A stretch of DNA of 64,000 nucleotides from Mycoplasmopsis bovis 8790 (GCF_005061465.1 NZ_LAUS01000004.1:186001-250000), one strand, 5' to 3'. Positions 11,187-22,336 are shown, counted from the stretch's first letter. A program made the numbers and translations. The notes: generated by a model not told the origin, from the letters alone.

Positions 11187-13785
11187 TTAAATATTATTCT
11201 CTAAGACAATAATGTCATACGATATTTTAGCATGTGCAAAAAAACCACCAGGAGATATGCTTACATCTTTGATACTTTTTAATGGTAACTGTTTTTTGCC
11301 TTCAGGAAAATAAATAGTCGGATGAATTGAATGTATACCAGAATCCGAAGGATGTGAGTCCAAAAGTGTATTAAGAATTAATGATAATTTTGTGTTTTTG
11401 TCTAAAAAGTTGTTATCGATAATAATTTGGCCTAAGTTAGATTTAAGTTTGTTATTGTCAAATGTGCCATATCTGTCTATGTCATCCAGATTATACTTAA
11501 CATACATAATTCCTTGAACTTTGTTTGTTTCAACTATAACTGTAGCACTATTATTTTTTCTTCAAACATTAATAACTGATAAATCATCTTTCTGTACTCC
11601 GAGTTTTTCAAAGAAGTAGTTATTTGTTGCTCAAAGTTTATCTGCAATTTCTTGTTTAGTGTCATTAAATAGCGTTCCAATGTCAAGAGTTGTATTTTTT
11701 ATATATTTTTCAAAAATATTGTAAAAGAATTTTATCTTAATTGAACCCGTGTATTCATCATGATTTATTACCTTAATAATAAGTGTTTTGTTATCTAATT
11801 CTTTTGAAAGTTGCTCTTCTTTTATTCCTAATTTTTCAATAGCATTTTTATTTTGCTCTATAAATTTTTTGTATGCAAAATCTATATCAAATTTGTCATC
11901 TTGCTTCAATTCAAAAACATTAATTAATTCCTTTAGATCTGAATTAACATTTCTTTTACCGTAAACATTTGTTTTAATTGAGCCTATGTAATCTGGATGT
12001 TCAATTTCTAAAGTTTTTTTATGATCATCATCTATGTCAGTTGTTAATTTAATATGACTTTCATCAACATTTAATTCTTTAGCTATTTCTTTGTTTATGT
12101 TTAAAAATTCTTTTATAACAACATTATCACTAAAATCATCAAATTTAGGTAAATTGAGCTTAAATTTATCTATGTAAGTGGATATATCTTCTTTTTTATA
12201 TACTTTAAAACTAATTTCACCAGATCAAAGATTACTTGTATCTTTAATTTTCACAGTAAAATTATCCTCAACTAATGTGTGTGTTAAATCACTTTCTAAT
12301 ATATAAAGTTCATCTAACACATTTGCATTAGTTCTATAAAATATTTCAAATATATGTCGTGCATCTAATTCACTAAATTTTCCTAGATTAGTTTCGAATT
12401 TGTTTATGACAGTTTTTATGTCGGATTTTTTAGAAACGTTAAAACTGATTTTGCCTTTTCATAATTGTGAATTTCTTTTCACTTTTATAGTAAATACATC
12501 ACCATCTAATGAATATTCTAGAATATTAGAGCTTATGTTGGCTCTTTTTAATTCATCTTCATTCAAATGATAAAAAGTTGCAAATATTACGTCCTCGTCT
12601 AATGTTTTAAACTTAGGCATATCAGTCTTAAGTCTATCTAGAATAGATTCAAGATTATATTTTTCATTAACTCTAAATTCTACTTCTCCAGTGAATTCAC
12701 CATTTGTCGAATTAACTTTAACAGTAAAAATATTACCTTCTAATGTAAAAATTAAGTCTGATGAACTTAGTTTTAATTCATCTAATTTTTTGTTATTGCT
12801 TTTTATAAAGGTTTCGGCTAGCTCCCTTTCGTTTAAACTTTCAAACCAATATGTAGATGAATCCGGAAATTCTCAATTTATTGACTTTATATTGCTTTTT
12901 GTATAAACTTCAAAACTAAATTCACCCTTTCAGCGAATAGAACTTTCTCCAGCTTTTATAGTAAGTAAATTACCTTCTAATGATCATTCCAGATCTCATT
13001 TATCCAAACCCAACTTTGATAGTTTGCTACTATTTTTTTCAATAAAAGTTTCGAAAGCATAATGGTCTTTTGGATGTGACAAAGTATCGAATTTAGGTAA
13101 ATTGAGGATGAGTTTATCTTTAATTGTTTTAAGATCATTCTTAACATAAAAATAAAAACTAACTGAACCTTTGAAATCCTTGTTAGAAGGTTTTACATTT
13201 ACTGTAAATCTATTATTATCAATTGAGTAATCAAAATCAGAAGAATTTATTTTTAACTCCTTTAATTTTTCTTTGTTTTTAGTAATAAATGTGTCTTTTA
13301 AAATTGTCTCATTTATTTCATCAAAGCCATATCGGTAATTTACAAGGTCTCATTTTAAATCGCTGATATCTGTTTTTTTATACACTTTAAAACTAAATTG
13401 TCCAAAGAATGATTTGCTAATAGGCTTGGCCGCAACTGTAAATGAATCATTTTGCAATGAATATTCCAAATCATCTATGTTTATTTTTAAGTCATCTATG
13501 ATTTTTTGATTTTGCGAAATGAAAGTATCAAACACAACTTTTGCATCTAAACTATCAAATTTAGGAAACTTTGTATAAAATGCAGTCTTAATATTTTCTA
13601 AATTTGTCTTTTTTGATTCTGGTTTTGTACTTTTATCAGTTATAGTTCTGTTATTCCCTGAAAAAGGATCTTCTATTATTAAATTTTTAGCTTCTTTTAT
13701 TAGCGAATCTTCGTTACACTTAACAGAAATAAGAGGAAGCAAAATTAAAGCCCCCCCCCCCTAATAAGGTTATTATCTTTTTCAT
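11187..13785 (-). CDS. Phase-variable repeat lipoprotein, currently out of frame
   Basis: With one G removed the gene encodes about 865 residues. It starts MKKIITLLGGG at 13785 behind GAGGAG, continues ALILLPLISVKC (lipobox Cys) and runs in one frame to the stop at 11187. The poly-G tract has 11 Gs; 10 would restore the frame. As sequenced, translation ends shortly after the tract (SSYFC then TAA), so the gene is OFF in this copy. The mature part is about eight tandem domains of 75-85 residues, each like LPKFDTLD..F..FI..N...LKEL.I...DL.YSL..N.FTVKVK....GE.SF.VYKK. These resemble the mycoplasma lipoprotein-associated domain (Lipoprotein_17), which is inference. The long intact frame after the shift argues against decay. 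Confidence 0.85.
13751..13761 (-). repeat. Poly-G tract (11 G on minus strand), out of frame
   Basis: Eleven Cs on the plus strand. The start-codon frame and the 2.5-kb lipoprotein frame differ by exactly one base across this tract. It sits at the same place (after Leu-Leu of the signal peptide) as the tract at 7983-7991. Confidence 0.88.
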
Positions 13786-14097
13786 ACTGCTCCTCAAAAT
13801 TATGACTATATTAGTTTCATTTTATTATTGCAAGTGTTAATTTTAAGAATTTTCAAAAAATATGTAATGTAGCTAATAATTTTTATGGAAATGTTTCTAT
13901 AGGGCAAATATTAGTATAAAATAGGCAAATACATCAAAGTATAAACAAACATATAGTTAACTTCAACGAAGCTAAAAATCAATATCAAGCTGTGATTTTT
14001 TAACAATTTATAAAGCCTGAACAAAAACAACGTTTAGATATAAATTTTAAAACAAAAATGCCTGTGCCGGCATTTTTGTTTTGAGCGCATTAAAAAG
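13786..14097. other. Intergenic region
   Basis: About 310 bp without a gene. It contains the promoter region of the repeat lipoprotein and the terminator of the 14098-16458 gene pair. Nothing else is recognisable. Confidence 0.5.
14049..14082. terminator. Terminator of the transposase-like/exonuclease-like pair
   Basis: A perfect 14-bp stem (AAAACAAAAATGCC with GGCATTTTTGTTTT) around a 6-base loop, with T-runs on either strand. It lies about 15 bases after the minus-strand gene ending at 14098. Confidence 0.85.
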
Positions 14098-14973
14098 TTA
14101 AATTAATGTTTTGTAAAATGCTTTGTTATACTTCATATAATTTGGATTCATTCAATTATTGCTTACAACAAAATTTAAAATAAAGTCCATAAATAATGAA
14201 GCTTCTAACACATCATTTTTACATTTTTTTCTTGCATTTCTAACTTTTTGTAAAAGTTTGTTGTAAACATTCAAATTAGCTGGCATAGCATAAAATTTAA
14301 GTGCATCGCATGACAATTCGAAACTATTGTAATTTTTGTAATCTATTTTATTACTAAAAGCTTCAGGGTGTAATTCAAATAAGTCTGATATTCTTCTTAT
14401 TTGGAAGATATCATTTTTATTATTATTTAAATACAATGAAAAGTAAGAATATGGACTTGAGGATACATTTATTTCCTTTAATATATCGTATGTATCAACA
14501 TAATTAACAATGAATGCATTTTTATCATAGTCATATTTAAACAAGCTATCAATGTTATAACTTTCAATCATTTTTTTATTCTGATTTGCTCATTTTTCAA
14601 CTATTGATTTGTCAACATAATGGCCTGCAAAAATTATGGTTTTTATCTCATTTTCAAGACATATTCTTATAAATTTGCTCTTGAGCTTGCTATATTCACT
14701 GTTGAAGTTAAAGTCATCATCATTTAATTTTTTTGTAATAAATAATTCTTTAATATCGTTTAGTTTAACATTGAATGAGTTTTTGTTTTCAACAATTAGA
14801 TAACTTAAGGCATAAACAATATTCTTTTGATTCTTAGAATAAATCCTAACTGGAAGTTTACATTTATTATGATGGCCTTTATTGAAAAACTCAGTGTCAA
14901 CTACAATTGCTGGATATTCTATACTTCTTAACATATTAAATATGTTTTGCTTGTTACATTTCAAAAAGTGCAT
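14098..14973 (-). CDS. Possible DEDD-type exonuclease-fold protein
   Basis: 291 residues, unknown family. The ATG at 14973 follows AGGAG. By eye it resembles a DEDD exonuclease: AIVVDTEFF (D26-x-E28, Exo I), IIFAGHYVDKSIVEKW (His118 and Asp121, Exo II), VNYVDTYDILKEI (residues 157-169), and a late KCKNDVLEASLFMDFI where Exo III would lie. The last motif does not clearly keep its acidic residue, so activity is uncertain. It lies 48 bases after the transposase-like gene on the same strand and shares its terminator, so the two are probably co-transcribed. TGA is read as Trp at two places. The exonuclease assignment is inference from short motifs only. Confidence 0.5.
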
Positions 14974-15021
14974 ATTTAGGTAGCTCCTATAGCTTTTCCT
15001 TTCATTTATTTCAAGACAATT

Positions 15022-16458
15022 TTAAATTTTTAAAATATTAATTAATTCATTTACATAATCAGGGATTGATGACGATTCTCATTTACCCCTATTATTTAAT
15101 TGTTTTTTGTAAGTTTTTAAATAATCAAGCAATGTTTCAAAGCTATATTTTTGATCTAATTTTAAATCTATTAATCTGTTTTCAATTTCCCAATTTAATA
15201 TTTCGGCTAGAAACAAAATAAACTGATTTATAGGCTTTCACGCATAATCAACTGGGTTAATAAAAATTTTATCTTCAATGTCTTTTGAAAAATTAAAATG
15301 CTTTCCAATTTTAGGATGTTGTTGATAAAGCATGTAAATTTCTTCCAATCTTACATCCATATTAGACTCTATAGCCATTACACCAAATCAATGCATTTGT
15401 TCGATTAAATTCCTTGGTGTAAAGTTATCGTCAAATGTTACATTTGACGATATATGTTTATGTTCGTTAACATGTTTTTCATGGTCTTTAAATACATAAA
15501 TAAATTTATTGTCTATTTTTAATTTCTTGCCAGCAAGGTGTCAAATGCTACGATTAGGCAAGAACATCCTATTTTCGTTTTTATCAAACATTTCATCCTT
15601 AATTCAGGATTCATCAACATCAATTTCTTTAATGTAATTAAGTTTTGTTGTTTCTTTTACGGCTTTTTCAATGTTTTCATCATTATGATTTTTGCCTAAA
15701 TAAATTAGCACATCAAAATAAGCATCATTAGCTAAATACTCATACAGTACTTTATTAGAAAATCATTCCCCTTTATATGGAAATGAAGAAATAGGCTGTT
15801 CCGTTACAAAATCATAAACAGTAAAAAAATTATAGTCAAATGAGAAATCAATCACTTTAGAATAATCCTTTAAGTATGCAAAAGGTTTTTGATATCTTCT
15901 TAATCTTATTAAAAACGTATCATCGTGATATTTGTATTTTTTAATTCTTTTATCCATAAATGCTTCAATTTGTTGATAATTATTTGCTAGTGTATAAAAT
16001 AAATCATTTATGTTATCTATACTTAAATCAACATTTTTAAAAATTTCTGATAGGTATGATGTCATAAAGTAATGATTTAAAACATTATTACTTACTTTTG
16101 GATAGATACATCTTAATATAGCCATTGAATATAATGTTTCAGCAGCTTTTTTATCAAACACATCGTTAAGATTTGCTAACAAATCATTGCTATTATTTAT
16201 AAATAAGGCTATATTCCCGTAATCTTTTATATCAATTATATTTTGTTTTGTTTTCTTTTTTTGACCAACAGGAATCGGGTGTGGGTATTCAACAAATTTA
16301 TTATTTTTTATTTCACCAACTATTTCAACATCAACAGGTATAATTTTATTACCTACTCTCTTACTAGTTCTTCTTATAACTTTATATGTGCCAAAATAAT
16401 TACGCACAATTGTGCTTTTTGGTCTTTCCACCTTTTTAATGTCGTTTGCTTCCTTCAT
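15022..16458 (-). CDS. Full-length transposase-like protein with altered YREK
   Basis: 478 residues, one intact frame, start at 16458 behind AAGGGGA. The N-terminus (RPKSTIVRNYFGTYKVI..VGEIKNNKFVEY) and the C-terminus (LEEIYMLYQQHPKIGKHF, then INQFILFLAEILNWEIENRL) match the layout of IS1634/IS4 transposases, where the C-terminus reads Y..R...E......K followed by I..H..I.FLA. Here the spacing is exact but Arg is His381 and the catalytic Glu is Gly385 (Y378 and K392 kept). The region where the second Asp should lie reads VLIYLGKNHNDENI, without the usual DxG. So the protein looks transposase-derived but catalytically dead, yet it is not truncated. It probably forms an operon with the exonuclease-like gene at 14098-14973. 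Confidence 0.6.
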
Positions 16459-16608
16459 ATAATCCCCTTGTAACTATACAATGTATTATTTTTTTCTAAA
16501 TAAATTATACATTACTGAATTATAAATTACTGAAATAAAATATTTCAAAAACACTTATGATGCAAAATATTTAAATTAATTTTTAAGTCATTAGTTTGCT
16601 TATTCATA

Positions 16609-16637
16609 TAAAAAAGTCATAGCAACGCGCTATGACT
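16609..16637 (-). terminator. Terminator of the membrane protein gene at 16640
   Basis: AGTCATAGC (16615-16623) pairs with GCTATGACT (16629-16637). On the minus strand the stem is followed by a T-run. It starts right after the stop codon. Confidence 0.8.
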
Positions 16638-16639
16638 AA

Positions 16640-17395
16640 TTATTGTTCAGCAATTACATTAGTTTTTTTAGGTATAGATTTTTGATACTTAATTTTATAA
16701 ATAAACTTCCACATAATTCCGAATAATAATGGAGTTATTATTGAAACAGCATAAAGAAGGAAGTCAAGAATAACTATTACTCCTGTATTATTGCCTTTAT
16801 AAAAATATGGGTTTTTGAAATCTAAAAATCCATATACAACTGCGCCTTTGCCTGGAATTATTTTGTCAAAGGTAGCAAAGAATAATATCATTGCAAAAAC
16901 GGTGTATATAGTCGAAATAAGCACAGGAATTGTAAATGTAATTTTAGTTACAATAATGTCTTTTTTGATTAAAGACAAAGCTACAAAACCTAAGATAGGA
17001 TTTATTGCATGTGTAATTAATGAGCGGGTAGCATTCAATGGACTAGTCCATGTTGACTTTTGGTACGATAGCAATGCTCAATAGACAACAAAAGTCATAG
17101 TTATTGAAACAACAGAAATAAATAATGCTTTTTTAGCATACATATTAGTTCATAGAATGCCTGCTATAATTAGGGCAAAACCTAGTAAAAAGTTTGATAA
17201 GTATGTATAGTATAAAAATGAACCTCAGCCTTTAAAAACTGCAAACTGTGTTGGTGCACCAGTTTTATTTAATTCATCCTTTGCATCATATCAAATCACA
17301 TAAGAGAAGGCATAGAAAAGGGTTGTTAATATTACAAACAATCCAAAGCCAAGCAGTCATCACCTTACATTTTTGTTCGTAGTTTTATTTTGCAT
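16640..17395 (-). CDS. Multi-pass membrane protein, function unknown
   Basis: 251 residues, start MQNKTTNKNVRWW at 17395. About six hydrophobic segments (for example LLGFGLFVILTTLFYAF, FLLGFALIIAGILW, LFISVVSITMTFVVYWAL, PVLISTIYTVFAMILFF, GVIVILDFLLYAVSIITPLLF) indicate an integral membrane protein. It could belong to the mycoplasma DUF1600 group, but I cannot confirm this. There is no Shine-Dalgarno site. TATAAT lies only about 9 bases before the ATG, so the mRNA may be leaderless. The gene diverges from trpS and ends in its own terminator. Confidence 0.75.
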
Positions 17396-17403
17396 ACGAA
17401 CTA

Positions 17404-17409
17404 TTATAA
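17404..17409 (-). promoter_or_regulatory. -10 box next to the start codon (leaderless?)
   Basis: TATAAT on the minus strand ends 8 bases before the ATG at 17395. Transcription would start at or just before the start codon. Confidence 0.5.
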
Positions 17410-17470
17410 CCATATTTATTTTTTAGTGAATAGAATTTATAATCTAAATAAACTACAGCAAATTAAACAT

Positions 17471-17479
17471 TGCTATAAT
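17471..17479 (+). promoter_or_regulatory. Extended -10 promoter of trpS-thrS
   Basis: TGCTATAAT is a perfect extended -10 element, about 33 bases before the trpS start. A -35 box is not evident, as is usual with extended -10 promoters. Confidence 0.65.
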
Positions 17480-17511
17480 ATTATTATTTAAATATTTTAA
17501 GGATCATTATT

Positions 17512-18507
17512 ATGATTAAAAGATTAATAAGCGGAATTAAGCCAACAGGTGATCTTACGCTAGGAAATTATATTGGTGCAATTAAAAATTTTGTCAAATT
17601 ACAAGATGAATATGAAGCATATTACTTTGTAGCAGACTTACACTCACTAACAATGGGTGATAATAATGCTGTTGAATTAGAAAAAAGAAGAAAAGAAATA
17701 GTTGCAACGTATTTAGCTTGTGGTCTAGATCCTAATAAGTGCACAATTTTTTATCAATCAGACATATATGAGCATACATTAGTTCAATGGCTTTTAACTT
17801 GTGAGACAACAATGGGTGAGTTAAGTAGAATGACTCAGTATAAGGATAAAAGTCAAAGTGCACTTAAGCAAGCTAATGGCACTGAAAAAATACCAGTAGG
17901 TTTATTTATGTATCCTACCTTAATGGCTTCTGATATTTTAATTTATGATGCTGATTTTGTGCCTATTGGTGATGACCAAGTTCAGCATTTAGAATTAACT
18001 AGAATGCTAGCAGAAAGAATAAATAAAAAGTATCAATTAGACCTTAAAATTCCAACTGGAATTATTCCTAAAGAAGGTGCTAGAATTAAGTCTTTATCAG
18101 ATCCTACTGCTAAGATGTCAAAAAGCGAAAAAACCTCAAAAGGCACGATTTACTTAAATGATGATCCTGAAGTGGCTTATAAAAAAATTATGAAGTCAGT
18201 TACTGATTCAGAAAATAAGGTTTATATTTCTAATGATAAACCTGGAATATTGAACTTATTAAATATTTATGCAGCTTTAACTGATGTTTCACTTCTTGAA
18301 GCTGAAGCTAAGTTCAAAGACTCAAATTATGCTGAATTTAAAACTGCAGTAGCAACTGTTGTAAAAAATGAATTAATAAAAATTCAAGCAAAATACGAAG
18401 AGGCTTATAAAATAGTCGATTCAGTCACAAAAACAGGAGCACAAAAAGCAAAAGAAATTTGCGCTCCTATAGCAAAAAAAATACTTTCAAAGTTTGGATT
18501 CAAATAG
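17512..18507 (+). CDS. trpS: Tryptophanyl-tRNA synthetase
   Basis: 331 residues, full length for a bacterial TrpRS (class I). It shows the N-terminal SGIKPTGDLTLGNYIGA with the HIGH-equivalent motif, VADLHSLT, ETTMGELSRMTQYKDK, GDDQVQHLELTR and the KMSKS loop (AKMSKSEKT). In code 4 this one enzyme must charge tRNA-Trp(UCA) for UGA as well as tRNA-Trp(CCA), whose gene is at 63906-63979. AAGGAT precedes the ATG. thrS starts 8 bases after the stop, so they are co-transcribed. Confidence 0.97.
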   Translation: MIKRLISGIKPTGDLTLGNYIGAIKNFVKLQDEYEAYYFVADLHSLTMGDNNAVELEKRRKEIVATYLACGLDPNKCTIFYQSDIYEHTLVQWLLTCETTMGELSRMTQYKDKSQSALKQANGTEKIPVGLFMYPTLMASDILIYDADFVPIGDDQVQHLELTRMLAERINKKYQLDLKIPTGIIPKEGARIKSLSDPTAKMSKSEKTSKGTIYLNDDPEVAYKKIMKSVTDSENKVYISNDKPGILNLLNIYAALTDVSLLEAEAKFKDSNYAEFKTAVATVVKNELIKIQAKYEEAYKIVDSVTKTGAQKAKEICAPIAKKILSKFGFK

Positions 18508-18514
18508 AGGAATT

Positions 18515-20263
18515 ATGAAAATTGAAGCTAATAAACCATTAAATCACACAACTAGCCACCTTTTAGGAGCTGCAGTTGAAATGTTATATCCTAATGTTAA
18601 ATTAGGTTTTGGGCCTGCTACTGATGAAGGTTTCTACTATGACTTTGACTTTGCTGAAGCACTAAGTGAAAATGAATTAGGCAAAATTGAAAAGCTAATG
18701 AAGAAGTTAGCAAGCAGAAATTTAGTAACTATTAAAATTAGTGAAAATGAATATGATTTTGCCAATAAACCCTATAAAAAAGAGTTATATGACGAATTAA
18801 AGTCTCAAAACAAAGAGATAACTTTTTATGCATTGCAAGATCCACTTAATAAAGAAATAGTATTTAAGGATTTATGTGCTGGTAATCATATTGAAAGCAC
18901 AAAAAATATTAAAAACTTTAAATTACTAAGCATAGCTGGAGCATACTGAAGAGGTGATAGTAAAAATAAACAGCTTACTAGAATTTACGGAACATCATGA
19001 GAAACAAAAGATGAATTAGATAAATATTTGGCTCTGCTAACTGATAGAAAAGAAAGAGACCACCGTAAAATTGGTAAGGATATGAAAATCTTTACTTTTA
19101 GTCCATTAGCCGGCCAAGGGTTTCCAATATGATTAGAAAATGGAATGTATATTCATAATGAAATAAAAAATTTAGTGCTTAAATTAGACAAAAAATATGG
19201 CTTTACTGAAGTTTTAACTCCACATTTTGGAGCAGAATTACTTTATAAAACTAGCGGTCATTTAGCGCATTATAAAGATGATATGTTTAAACCTTTATTG
19301 GTTGAAAATGAAACATTAATTCCTAGACCAATGACTTGTCCACATCACATAATTGTTTATAACACTGAAAAACGCTCATACAGAGACTTGCCAATAAGAT
19401 ACAGCGAACAGTCTCAGTTGTATCGTTATGAAAAATCTGGTGCTCTTACAGGCTTAGAAAGAGTTAGGGGCATGCTTTTAACTGAAGGTCACTTGTTTGT
19501 TAGATATGACCAAATTGCTTCTGAAGTTAAAAGAATGTACAAGCAAATAAAAGAAATATTATCTATTTTTAATATTGAAATTAGCTATATTTCACTTTCA
19601 TTAAGAGATTCAAATAACAAAGACAAGTATTTTAATAACGATTCAATTTGAAATAAAGCCGAGTCAATGCTAGAAAAAGCTTTAAACGATATGAAAGTTA
19701 AGTACAAAAAAGTTGAAGGTGAAGCAGCATTTTATGGCCCAAAAATTGATATTCAAATCGATACTGCTTTAGGTCATGAAATTACAGTATCAACTATACA
19801 ATTAGACTTTTTACAACCTGAAAAATTTGACTTAAGTTACATCGATAAAAGTAATAAAGAAGTAAGACCAATTATGATTCATAGAGGCCTTATTGGTACA
19901 TATGAAAGATTTGTTGCAATATTGCTAGAACAAACAAAAGGTAACTTACCATTTTGAATTGCTCCTAAGCAAGTAACAATAATTCCTGTTAATTTATCAG
20001 AAAACTTAAACTATGCTAAGAAAGTTGCTAAAAAGCTTTTAAATAGTGACTTTAGAGTAAAAATTGATGATTCAGATGAAAGATTGAATAAAAAAATTAG
20101 AAATGCACAGGTTTCTAAGTCAAAATTCCAGCTTATCTTGGGTTCAAACGAAATGAACTCAAATACAGTTTCATATCGTGAGTATGGCAAAGAAGAAACT
20201 ACAACAGTTTCTATAAATGACTTTATAAAATTGCTTAAGAAATTAAGAAACAATTATGAATAA
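18515..20263 (+). CDS. thrS: Threonyl-tRNA synthetase lacking TGS domain
   Basis: 582 residues. The protein begins directly with the editing domain ([20 protein letters not shown]), so the N-terminal TGS domain of typical ThrRS is absent. The editing-site residues look intact: HTTSH and CAGNH. The class II core follows with motif 2 region RPMTCPHH and [17 protein letters not shown], and [11 protein letters not shown] for motif 3, then the anticodon-binding domain ([13 protein letters not shown]). AGAGGAA sets the start at 18515, not the in-frame ATG inside trpS. Six or so TGA codons are Trp. The following gene starts inside its last codons. Confidence 0.96.
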
Positions 20264-20696
20264 GTCAAAAAATTCAACCAAAGCTAATAGGCTTATTTCA
20301 TATAGCCCACTACTAACTGTTTTATTTGTTACACTTTTTATAATTATTCCCTTGTCAGTTGTGTGGATACTAGTTGCACCTGAATTTGGCAATGTTAAAA
20401 TAACAAAGACTTTGTGAATAATACTTAGTCCTGTTTTAATTTTGACTTTATCATTAATAATTAATATTGTGTTTGTGTTGACAAAACTTTTAAATATTAG
20501 AAGCTTTAATTTTTCAATTCCTTTTGGAATAATATTTTCATTAATTATATGATTGTGTTTAGCACAAATGCCATTTTGAATAAAATATATTATTGCTACA
20601 GTAGTTGGAATATTAATTGCAATAGTAACTAATATTGCTGTAGGCAAAATAGAAGATAAAATTCTAAACACAAATAAACAAAACAACAATACATAA
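20256..20696 (+). CDS. Small membrane protein, function unknown
   Basis: 146 residues, start at 20256 overlapping the end of thrS (ATGAATAA), so translation is coupled to thrS. The sequence has three or four hydrophobic segments (LLTVLFVTLFIIIPLSVVW, LWIILSPVLILTLSLII, FGIIFSLIIWLCLAQMPFW, IIATVVGILIAIVTN) and a polar C-terminus. I do not recognise the family. It is the last gene of the trpS-thrS operon and is followed by a terminator. Confidence 0.75.
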
Positions 20697-20709
20697 AATA
20701 CAAATTTGG

Positions 20710-20720
20710 CTATTTTATAG
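20710..20720 (+). repeat. Variant motif CTATTTTATAG
   Basis: One of five copies of the A variant of the dispersed motif, between the operon end and its terminator. Confidence 0.5.
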
Positions 20721-20736
20721 ACTTATACAATAAATG

Positions 20737-20763
20737 AAAACACCAAGAATCCCTTGGTGTTTT
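20737..20763. terminator. Bidirectional terminator, trpS operon and lipoprotein
   Basis: AAAACACCAAG pairs perfectly with CTTGGTGTTTT around a 5-base loop. It lies between the convergent trpS operon and the lipoprotein at 20789-22336. Confidence 0.88.
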
Positions 20764-20788
20764 TATGCTTGTAATTGTTATTGAACAA

Positions 20789-22336
20789 TTAGTTTTCTTC
20801 TTTGCTGTCTTGATCTCTTGATCAATCTGAGTTGTTTATGATTGAATCAGAAATATCTGTTACATGTCTTCTTGACTCATCGCTTACGCCTTCTCATTTA
20901 GAGATTCCGTTAGCAGCATCTGAGTTATCAAGCACTGCTTCACTGTTTCTTTCTATTTTTTCAAGATCAACATCATATTTCTTCTTAAATTCAGCAACTT
21001 TTTCAGCCTTTTCTCATTTCTTATTGTCTTCTGATTTAGCAAATTTTTCGTATTCTGCATTTGCTTCAGCTAACGCTTTAGGAAATTCCAATCAATCCTC
21101 GTAGTCTTCGTATTCAATTGGTGTGTTGGTTAGTCTTTCGAATTCTGAATCAAAGTATGCTTTTTCATATGGTGAATTGTGATATTCTTCAATAATTGCT
21201 TCTTCTAATGTTTTAGGGAAATTTAACCAGTCCTCATAGTTTTCAGTTTCTATTACTGTATTAATCATCATTTCTTTTTCAGCATCAATCTCAGCAAGTT
21301 TTTCATCAAAGAATTCTTTTTCTTTTATGGTGTTAGTTACCCTTTCCTTTTCAGCAAGAATCTCAGCTTCTTTTTCGTCATAGAATTCTTCTTCTAACTT
21401 AGTTCAGTATATTCTTTCTTCTTCAGCTCCTTGTCATGCTCTATAAAATTCTTCTTCGACTGGAGCATTTACCATATGCTCTGTTGCGGCTTCACCATCA
21501 AGCTTTTTAAATTCAGGATCCTTAAAATCTGCTTCAATTTCAGCTCTTATATCAGCAGCATTGAGCGGACTAATAAAGTCTAAGTATTCGCCTGAAATAG
21601 GTGTTTCCTTGAAATCTTTCTCAGCTCTTTGCTTGTATCATTGATTTAAAAGTCATTTTTGGTAAGCTTTTTCTTCTAAAGGAGTGTTAATAGTTCTTTC
21701 TCATTCAGCTCATTGTTTTTCGTGCTCTTCGTTATGAATAGCTCAATTAGGACTCAAGAATTCAAAAAATTCGTCCCCAAGTTTACGTTCCTTAAATTCC
21801 TTGTTACGTTTACGTCTGAATGCATCTTGCCTTGCTCACTCTTTATAATTAGCTTCTTCGATTGGAGTATTTAGTTTACGTTCAGCTTCAGCTTCTTTTA
21901 AAGCTTTTAAAAGATCCATTGTATTTTCAACTTCATCATCTTGCTCTTCCTGTTGTCCTGGTTCTGGTTGAACTGGAGCATGGCTATCTTGAGGTTTAAC
22001 TACAAATGGAATGACAACTTTGTCACTGTAACTACTTGTGCCATCTTTAGGCTCAATTGTTATTTTATTTTCTTTTTCATCAATGGTAACTTTTAAGTCA
22101 TCAATTTTTAATGAATTGTTACCAGCTCTTATTGCCTCAATAATAGTTTTTTCGTCTTTAGCATTAACTGTTATTGAAGATGTACCACTAAAAATTTTTG
22201 ATAGTGATTTTTCTGTAGAAGCATTATTATTTTTATCATCTTTATTAGAATCAAAACATGAAACAGATACTAAGGGAAGAAAAGAAGCGCTAACTAATCC
22301 CCCGCCTATTATTGTTAATATTTTTTTAGTTTTCAT
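20789..22336 (-). CDS. Lipoprotein with NTPIEE..Y..W repeats
   Basis: 515 residues. The signal peptide starts MKTKKILTIIGGGLVSASF and ends in lipobox LVSVSC. The three glycines are coded GGC GGG GGA, so the poly-G tract seen in two sibling genes is interrupted and this gene should be stably expressed. Residues about 35-115 form a small domain (IFSGTSSITVNAKDEKTII). From about residue 155 on there are at least six imperfect repeats with the core NTPIEE.xY..W (LNTPIEEANYKEW, INTPLEEKAYQKW, VNAPVEEEFYRAW, INTVIETENYEDW, TNTPIEYEDYEDW), in a very acidic, helical context. Many Trp are TGA. Function unknown; presumed surface protein. Confidence 0.87.
21088..21875 (-). repeat. Region of NTPIEE-type coding repeats
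   Basis: Six degenerate repeats in the lipoprotein gene, spaced about 40-60 codons apart, each with Asn-Thr-Pro, an acidic pair, an aromatic residue and Trp. Confidence 0.6.
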
